A stretch of 64,000 nucleotides of DNA from Leptoclinus maculatus. Lineage: Eukaryota; Chordata; Actinopteri; Perciformes; Stichaeidae. The notes beneath the pieces are model-generated. The model searched no databases. It was not told the DNA's origin and worked only from the letters and a program-made list of their open reading frames with translations. The translations under genes and the position numbers were made by a program. Shown piece after piece: positions 57,201 through 64,000 of the stretch; the first letter of the stretch is position 1, and the number at the start of each line of letters is the position of its first letter. The stretch covers positions 6,978,270 to 7,042,269 of the forward strand of contig JAVDOI010000016.1 in NCBI GenBank assembly GCA_032191485.1, in the 5' to 3' direction.

Positions 57201-59869
57201 AAACAGCGATCAGTAAGACATCACTGCTGCTGGCAATTCTGTGCTCTCTGTGTATGTCTGCTGCACTTCTGTATCTCAGTAGACACGTCATCTGGTATCA
57301 CAGGCTGTTACTGTTTTGCCAAAAAAGGAAATTCAACGGCTACTGCAGCCGAGAGTATCAGATGGAAAACCCACTGGGTTAAAATAAACCTTATTAAACC
57401 TAGGTTAATAAAATAACCTAAAAAATACAAAATGTCTCTGCGTTGTGTTTTCTTTTTTCTTCTTGTTCGTTTTACAAGTAAGTGAAAAGACATCCACAAT
57501 TTAACCAGACCAGGAACTTTGCCACCGTTATTCAGAGAATTTAGAAAGTTTCTGTTTTTTTACAACTTGCTGCCAAATCATCTTACATCAACTCAAGAAA
57601 GGGGTTAAAGGAAGTCCAAGTCGACAAATTGTTTATTTTCTCACATTGCTCACCCACTTATTCCCACCAAAGATGAAGAGGATCAGGATCACGGTCCACA
57701 ATGCTGAGCAAAACTGTTTGGCACAGACACCGAGCCCATTTTACAAGTACCAACCGCAGTGTTTCCTGTCAGCTGCATGACAAATCACTCTGGGGTCCTC
57801 AAACGCACCAACTTCCCAAAGTTGGATAAAGATGAATTCAAGTTCTCATTTATGCATAATTCATTATCATTATTCTTTCTATCCTGTCAGTCGGCAATGT
57901 GTTTGAGTTCAAGGGCAAAGATGAAATGATAGTACAAAGAGGTTGGATAACTCACAATGGTAAAATGGCATTATATCTCTTCCTTAATGTTTAATCAACG
58001 CTGTCACTGAGCCCACACAAGGCTCAGTCAGACTACTCAATTTCAATGACTCCACTGTGTGTGTGTGCGCGTGTGTGTGTGTGTGTGTGCATGCGTGTGT
58101 GTGTGCGTGTGTGTGTGTTTGTGTCAGTGTGCATGACTGTGTATGTGACCAGCTTAGAAGCTAACGTTCTCTCTGAAATGTCCTAGAAACTTTCTCTGCC
58201 GTCGGTGTATTTTTGGTGCAGAATAAGAGCTGAAAATCACCAATTAAAACGTCAATGCTAAAACCAGCCGTCAGGACAATGACAGACTTTCATCACGCTG
58301 ATGCAGTGTGTTCCACATACATATTTCATAATTGCTTTACCAGTTAAATTAATGAATTCTCCCCTTTCATCAAAAGTAGCTGCGACCAAACCTGGTCATC
58401 TCGTTCATATGCTCAGCCAATTGCAGGGAAAACTGGACCAGTGACAATTTTAATTATTACAACTAGCTGAAAACACTGTATGCTCTTTTCATGAACTGCT
58501 GGCTACTGTTATCGACTTTATTACATGCAATGCAAGGCTAACAAAAGGGTAAAGATGGTTTTTCAACACAATCTATTTTGTTAAAAGTTGTTCCAAATCA
58601 TTTGAGAATTTTGACCACAACTCACTGGCCTCAAAAATCGAATTTTCAGGTCTTAAAAACTATTAGAAATTCAAAAAAGGTGAAGCTCACAATGTAACAT
58701 TCGACAATGTTTTAAAACAATTCACACTCTCTTGTCAGGTTCTGTGACTTTACTTTGCACAATTTTCTGCTTTCTGAAACAAATATAGCCAAAATATATT
58801 CTTAAAATAAAAAGAACTCACAATAGAAAACTCTCAGACTTCCCGATTTATGGTAGAAATGGAAAGCTGTATACTTATAATGCACACTCTGATGCATTCG
58901 TTTCAATTCAGGTCACACCAGAATGCGTAACAGCAAAATGTATTTGTGTGTCTTTGCTAAATATTTAGAAGCTTGGTGACATAGCAACCATAATAACCAT
59001 ACTCAGGATCAGTTGGTGAATTGCTGTAGATGGCATGCTAATCTGGAAATCACCGTTTCTATTCACTCCAGTACAACACCTACATCTTTGCTGACGCTGT
59101 ACTGCCTGTCCATCAGGCTTCCTTTTGACCTTCACTCATACAAGACCTCAGATTAACAGTTCGCCAGAACTACCTTGAGGCCAACCGAAAGTCCTTCTCC
59201 ATAGTCTCCCCGAACTCCTCCAACACCCAGGCGTTTGCTTTGTGGTGTATGTCGCTTTGCTGCAGCAGATGAGGAAATACAATATCATGCCGTTGTGTGG
59301 GGATTTTAGCATGCTGTACGGTAGTCCCATTGTCCTGATATATAAGGATAATATAAAGGCTGTTATGGTAAAATGATGAAATGTCAGAGATGCCAGCTAC
59401 TCATGAAAGACAGAAGTTCACAGCCACAACAAAGGCTCAACAGCATACCTCTATGGTCGAAAGAATAGTGGAGTCCTTCTGCTGACAGACAGTGTGCTAT
59501 ATTCTGACTCTCTAGGTACTCTGAACCCACCACATAGGGAACACTAAGCCTTCATACAACCCTGTACAACATCCTATGCATTTTATATTTCAGGACACAC
59601 TACATTTAATCTGCAGAATAGTGCACAACAAATTATTGATGAAAATAACTGTACAGTTAAGCTGCAACTAAACAATAAGATGTGTCTTTTAGTTACTTTT
59701 GACTCTATTTCTGTTAACTTAAACTCAATTATTATTTTTTTAATGTTGCTTCTGGTGATCTTTAGCCACTGTTAGATGTGCATAATAATATCTCGACAGC
59801 AAATATGTACTTTTGAAAAAGCAGCAGTTTTTGTTTTTATTTTAACAAATGATCTAACAACGTTGTGTA
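51271..59869. other. intergenic DNA, no gene recognised
   Basis: A/T-rich sequence with an imperfect GT tract at 58055-58124. Open frames, including one at 56553-56831, show no family signature. Confidence 0.65.
58055..58124. repeat. imperfect (GT)n microsatellite
   Basis: GT run with GC and CATGC interruptions. Confidence 0.95.
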
Positions 59870-60220
59870 CTGTGAAAGTTTGTCACTAGCTGGTGAACAT
59901 ACCGGAGCATTTAACAACTAAAGAGCCAGACATTTCCCTCAGAAGGTTCTGTAGAAAAGAAGCAGAACCAAAAGCAGAGTGAATGTTGGACATCAGGTTA
60001 AATGAAACGTGACACCAAATTAGTGTTGATGTTGCTCTTTTTCTCAGGGGTGTATGAACTGTTTGACAACATGTGCCACGTACAAACTATAAGGTGGTAA
60101 TCTATCAATGTTGTGTTTACAGCTTGTCGGACAGCTGGCCATAAAAAAATCAAGTAATGCAGTTTTCAGAATCATACATTTGTGTAAGTAGAGAAAGTAA
60201 TAATACAAAAAACGGTATAT
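59870..60220. repeat. dispersed repeat, copy B
   Basis: Same-orientation relative of 50940-51270: 'ggtgaacataccggagcat', 'gagccagacatttccctca', 'gagtgaatgttggac', 'agtaatgcagttttc'. Confidence 0.7.
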
Positions 60221-63200
60221 TTTCAAAACCAGTATATGTCCCCATTAGCTACAGCCTTGCAGCAGCTATTCTTCCAGGGGTGCACAAAACAGACTTAACA
60301 TAGTGACAATGCATCCATTACAACATACAACTTAACCATAACATTACAGAATAAACAGGACAAGACTGAAAACACACAAATCCTGACAATCCAATAAAAT
60401 TGGAAATAGTCTGTTAATCTCACCTGTTCAATACAATAACCAAAACAATCCCCAACTCCCAAAAGTAACTATTTATCTTTAGTATTCCAAACAAAAAAAC
60501 TAAATACATGAAAGTAGCCTATTTCACTCCAGCATTCCATGAACTAGCCCGTTTCACTTCAGTATTCCCAGCCAACAAACTCTGAGAGACCCTCAACAGC
60601 CAGAAACATCAACATAATCAAACTCACATTTATATTCAGTAAATAACCAGAAACATAATAAGGTCTACTGTAAGTTCAAATTGTAAATTGTAACACAATG
60701 TAAATGATGCATTAGTTATTTGCAATATTTGCAGCAGAATAATCATTTTTTACAAAAATCCAGCGATGTTTTTCAATCTTGAACAAAGACAGTTCAAACT
60801 GACACTATTTATTGAGAAGTTAATATACTGACTCCGCTAGAAATCATAAAAATGTTGGTAAGATTAATTAATCATGTCTTTATTTGTAATGTAAGTTGAT
60901 CTATCCATCACATTATTTTTGTAATTAAGAGCATTTATTTATTCATTTTATTTTTTGGAATATGTCACTATGTGAATAGAGAGCCGGGCCAGAAGCTTAT
61001 CTGGATGCACGATGTCCCTCTGCTGCAGACTTCTAAGAATTCAAAATGAGAAGTCATTACGTTTGACGAGAAAATATCACTATCATTTCCCTTTCAAAGC
61101 AGTCCCTTGAACGCAAAACAAACAAGCCAAGCCATCACAATATCCAAGGCATCATGGGAAGAGAAGATTATGTTCTCTTGACAAGTCTTATTTAGATGTG
61201 TGCACTAGAACACATTAGGCTCTTTATTTACTCTCTCTCTCAAGACATTAGAAACACTTAGCACAGAGTGCCTGCCAGATGAAGCATGTTTTAAAATTCT
61301 ACAGTGAGTCCAATTTTCATTTCAGATCATTTCAAATTTGAGGATACATATGTAAACAACATTATCTTTGTTTTTTAAAGTGCATGTGACCATTAACTCC
61401 ACATGATATCCCCTTTGAATAGAAATCACAGATTATAAGATGTTAGGGTATGAAACTCTCCCACGCTCTTCAAAGGGGAGGGATAAGCGGGGAGATGGAA
61501 TGGGTTTGTATCAGGCATATCCCATATTGTGTTCTGTTTAATGTCATGTAAAGTACATCCATCTAAATGGAAGCAAATAATCTAACACTACATGAAACGC
61601 CTCGAGCAGCAGACCACTATCCTAGACAGATAGCATTGAGGTGTTCAATCAGCAGTCAGGAGTGAAACAAGAGTGAAATCCTTTCCTGTGGTGTCTAATG
61701 GCATAAGCCCCCGTCACAAACATGGGAGGGAGTCAGGGGCAGAGGTGATTCCGCCTCTCGTGACATCAGAACCACATCGACAGATCTTCAGCAGATGCGT
61801 GTGCAGAATACAAAAAATAGCCTGGATTTAATGACTGTGGCACCCTTCCAAAAATGTGTCCCTCTCTGTGTCTATGAGCTGTGAAAGTTATCTGAATTCG
61901 GGGGGAGATCTGGTCTCTCCTGCACCCCCAAGTCAATTTGTGTCTTAAGTCAAGTCCTTTACAGATCAAGCTGTTTGATCCGGCTCTGTTCGGCGCTGTC
62001 GCCTGGTCCAAGCCAATGAGCAGCTCTGGCCTTATTGACCAGCTGTGTATTGCAGCTGTGTCGCCAGCTACAGCGGATGCCGCAAAATTTCCGTTCAGTT
62101 CATGTCAGTTTAAAAAAAAAAAAAAAAAGCTTCAGCTCTGGAAATAAGAACATGTCAACATTGATTCATGTCAAATAAAAAAGATTGTATACTTGTCCCT
62201 GATGAGTGTGTGTGTGACAGCAAGTGTGTATTTCTGTCTGTGTGTGTTGTCTCTTGCTTAAATTGTCCGTTGCATTGATAGTTTGCCACTGGTTTCACAA
62301 AAGCCAAGCATTGCACTGCATCCCTTGAGCTAAAACTCGCTAGCCATGATAGACGTAAAAATGTGTCTATACACCACATCATTTATACAATATGAAAACT
62401 TCACAATGCTAATCAAAAGCTGCATATTACCCTAGATATACACTAAGTTGCCAGTTTACATGTAGGTACACCTAGCTATGACTAATGCAGTCTAACAGTC
62501 CTGCAATACATTCTACTTTAATGAAGGTTATTTAGTTGTGCTGTTGAACTGTATGGCATTATACAGGAGAAGTGTTTCATTTAATTTGCCCTCATTGGTA
62601 TAAAGGGGGTGGACAAAATAATAGAAACAACTGTCAGTCACATCAATATCACATTTGTTTCACAATATTCGATTATGGTCCCTTTAAACCATGTCTTGTT
62701 CATGGGATGATAACTTTTACAGTCAAAAGACATGCGTTGTGTTCTTCAATTACCCTACATTCAGCAAAAAGAAACGATATTTAACCTCCTCCCAATCATT
62801 TCCGTACAGTCTCCTTGAATACCAGACTAAATTTAGAAGCAAAGGAAATAGATTTTCTGACAATGATGCTTTTTCCAAATTGAGGGACATCTTGACGTAC
62901 TGTAACAGAAAGCTAACAAAGTGTTGACAGCAGATTGAAAATTTGACAAAGGCATGTTTGAGAAGAGATAATTAGAGATTTCTGTGTGATATGTTTCGAT
63001 CAATACGAATCACACTATTCAAACATTCAAACAAACAAAGTTATTAGATGCAGACTGAAAAACAGTTATCCTATGATTACAGTACTTGTCATTATACTTT
63101 AACTACAGCAATTATATGTCATCTGCCTTTGAATTATGTCAATTTAGCACTACACTGAAGCAGTGTTGTTTTTAGGTCGCTAATTACTTTTGTAACAATA

Positions 63201-64000
63201 TAGCTTTGCAGCAGGTACTAGAACGTCCACACTGTCGAGAAGACGGACGGTTGTAATTGCAAGTAATTGTCTTTCAAAAACACAAGTAGCATTCCCACCA
63301 TAAGGACCAAATACAATGAGCTTCAGAGGGTTGAAACTATTTTGATATTGCACAAAGAGAAAAAAAAAATGAGAGAAGAAGAGGGAGGAAGGCAGAGAGA
63401 AAGAGAGCGGGTTTGGTACGTCTGTATTTTTGTGTTTGTGGGATGCATCACAGGAGGCCTTGGCATACATTGAAATGCCAGATGATCAAAAGGATGAATG
63501 CTCCTGTGCTTTAATATACTGTGTGAACATTCACCGCATTTCCAATATATTAATATACTTCTTTGGTCAGCCTGTGCTTTGAAAATTACCTGACAAGTAT
63601 TTTGTGATACTATTCATGACTTTTACAAAAGATCTCAAAGACTCAAAAATCTTCTGTGCTTCACATTGTGCAGCGTGTCCTGACAGAAAACGTACGTATT
63701 GTAACAACAGAATCTATGAGTCATCCCTGTGCACATGCCCCCCCCCCCTTAACTTGCAACATATAACAGCTGTGCTACAGCTCGCAGTTAAAAAACAGCA
63801 TTTATTCAGCTGGTGTAGGTGGAGCCTGAGAAGCCCGGAGCTTAGAACAGTTTATTTCAACCTTTTTCTGAGCAGCGGTACGTTTTTTACATCCAACAAC
63901 CAAAACATTTACAAAATGACACATTGTAGCATAATAAGCAAATATACATACCGATCCCCGGCGAAAGTAAATCCAAATGAAAGATAACTTTCGCTGTATT
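60221..64000. other. intergenic DNA, no gene recognised
   Basis: Contains a 17-A run at 62112-62128 and a MITE at 62439-62640. The 127-codon frame at 63604-63987 has no recognisable domain. Confidence 0.65.
62439..62640. mobile_element. Tc1-type MITE fragment, 3' end missing
   Basis: Begins TACACTAAGTTGCCAGTTTA then 'ggtacacctagcta' and 'actaatgcagtctaa', the left half of a common teleost Tc1-like MITE. The matching right terminus is not seen downstream. Confidence 0.65.

Noticed and set aside
63604..63987. 127-codon frame at the window end
   Set aside because: Cys-containing but with no spacing that fits a known zinc-binding or secreted family; no splice context.

Overview
This window looks like vertebrate nuclear DNA from a ray-finned fish, probably a percomorph. 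It is A/T-rich with long introns, GT-AG splice sites, GT/GA microsatellites and several DNA-transposon remnants. The percomorph placement is an inference from repeats I recognise by eye: a hAT-type repeat with CAGTGGTGGAA-like ends, the 'gggaaacagctagcctggctc' family, Tc1-like pieces and an L2-type LINE tail.

The one real gene is a complete copy of sorcs3, a VPS10-domain sorting receptor. It lies on the minus strand, with its start codon at 39916 and stop at 975. I rebuilt all 27 coding exons from splice sites and reading phase. They join without a break into 3741 nt (1246 residues plus stop). The protein has a signal peptide, a propeptide ending in a furin-type RAKR site, a VPS10 beta-propeller with Asp-box motifs, exactly ten cysteines in the 10CC module, a PKD domain with a DFGDG signature, a membrane-proximal region, one transmembrane helix and a 75-residue tail ending in NCTNV. 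That last exon favours sorcs3 over sorcs1; which teleost duplicate (a or b) it is cannot be settled here.

Layout: 1-974 is downstream sequence and probable 3' UTR. 975-39916 is the gene. Intron 26 (1040-8222) carries a degenerate ~35-bp tandem repeat, a tRNA-like sequence and a 2.5-kb DNA transposon with terminal inverted repeats. Exons 25 to 3 lie in 8.5-22.9 kb. Intron 9 holds a hAT-like element, with a perfect 8-bp target duplication, inside an older repeat. Intron 2 holds an internally deleted Tc1 transposase. Intron 1 (12 kb) holds a 545-bp TTAA-flanked MITE and one unexplained coding-like ORF. 39917-64000 is upstream intergenic DNA with no gene I can support; it holds microsatellites, a strong perfect hairpin near 44.9 kb, a piggyBac C-terminal remnant, an L2-like tail, two copies of one dispersed repeat and a Tc1-type MITE.

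I did not find a novel multi-gene system. The points most worth a second look are the 44.9-kb hairpin, the transposon in intron 26 with its long internal inverted repeat, the coding-like ORF in intron 1, and the changes in the receptor tail.
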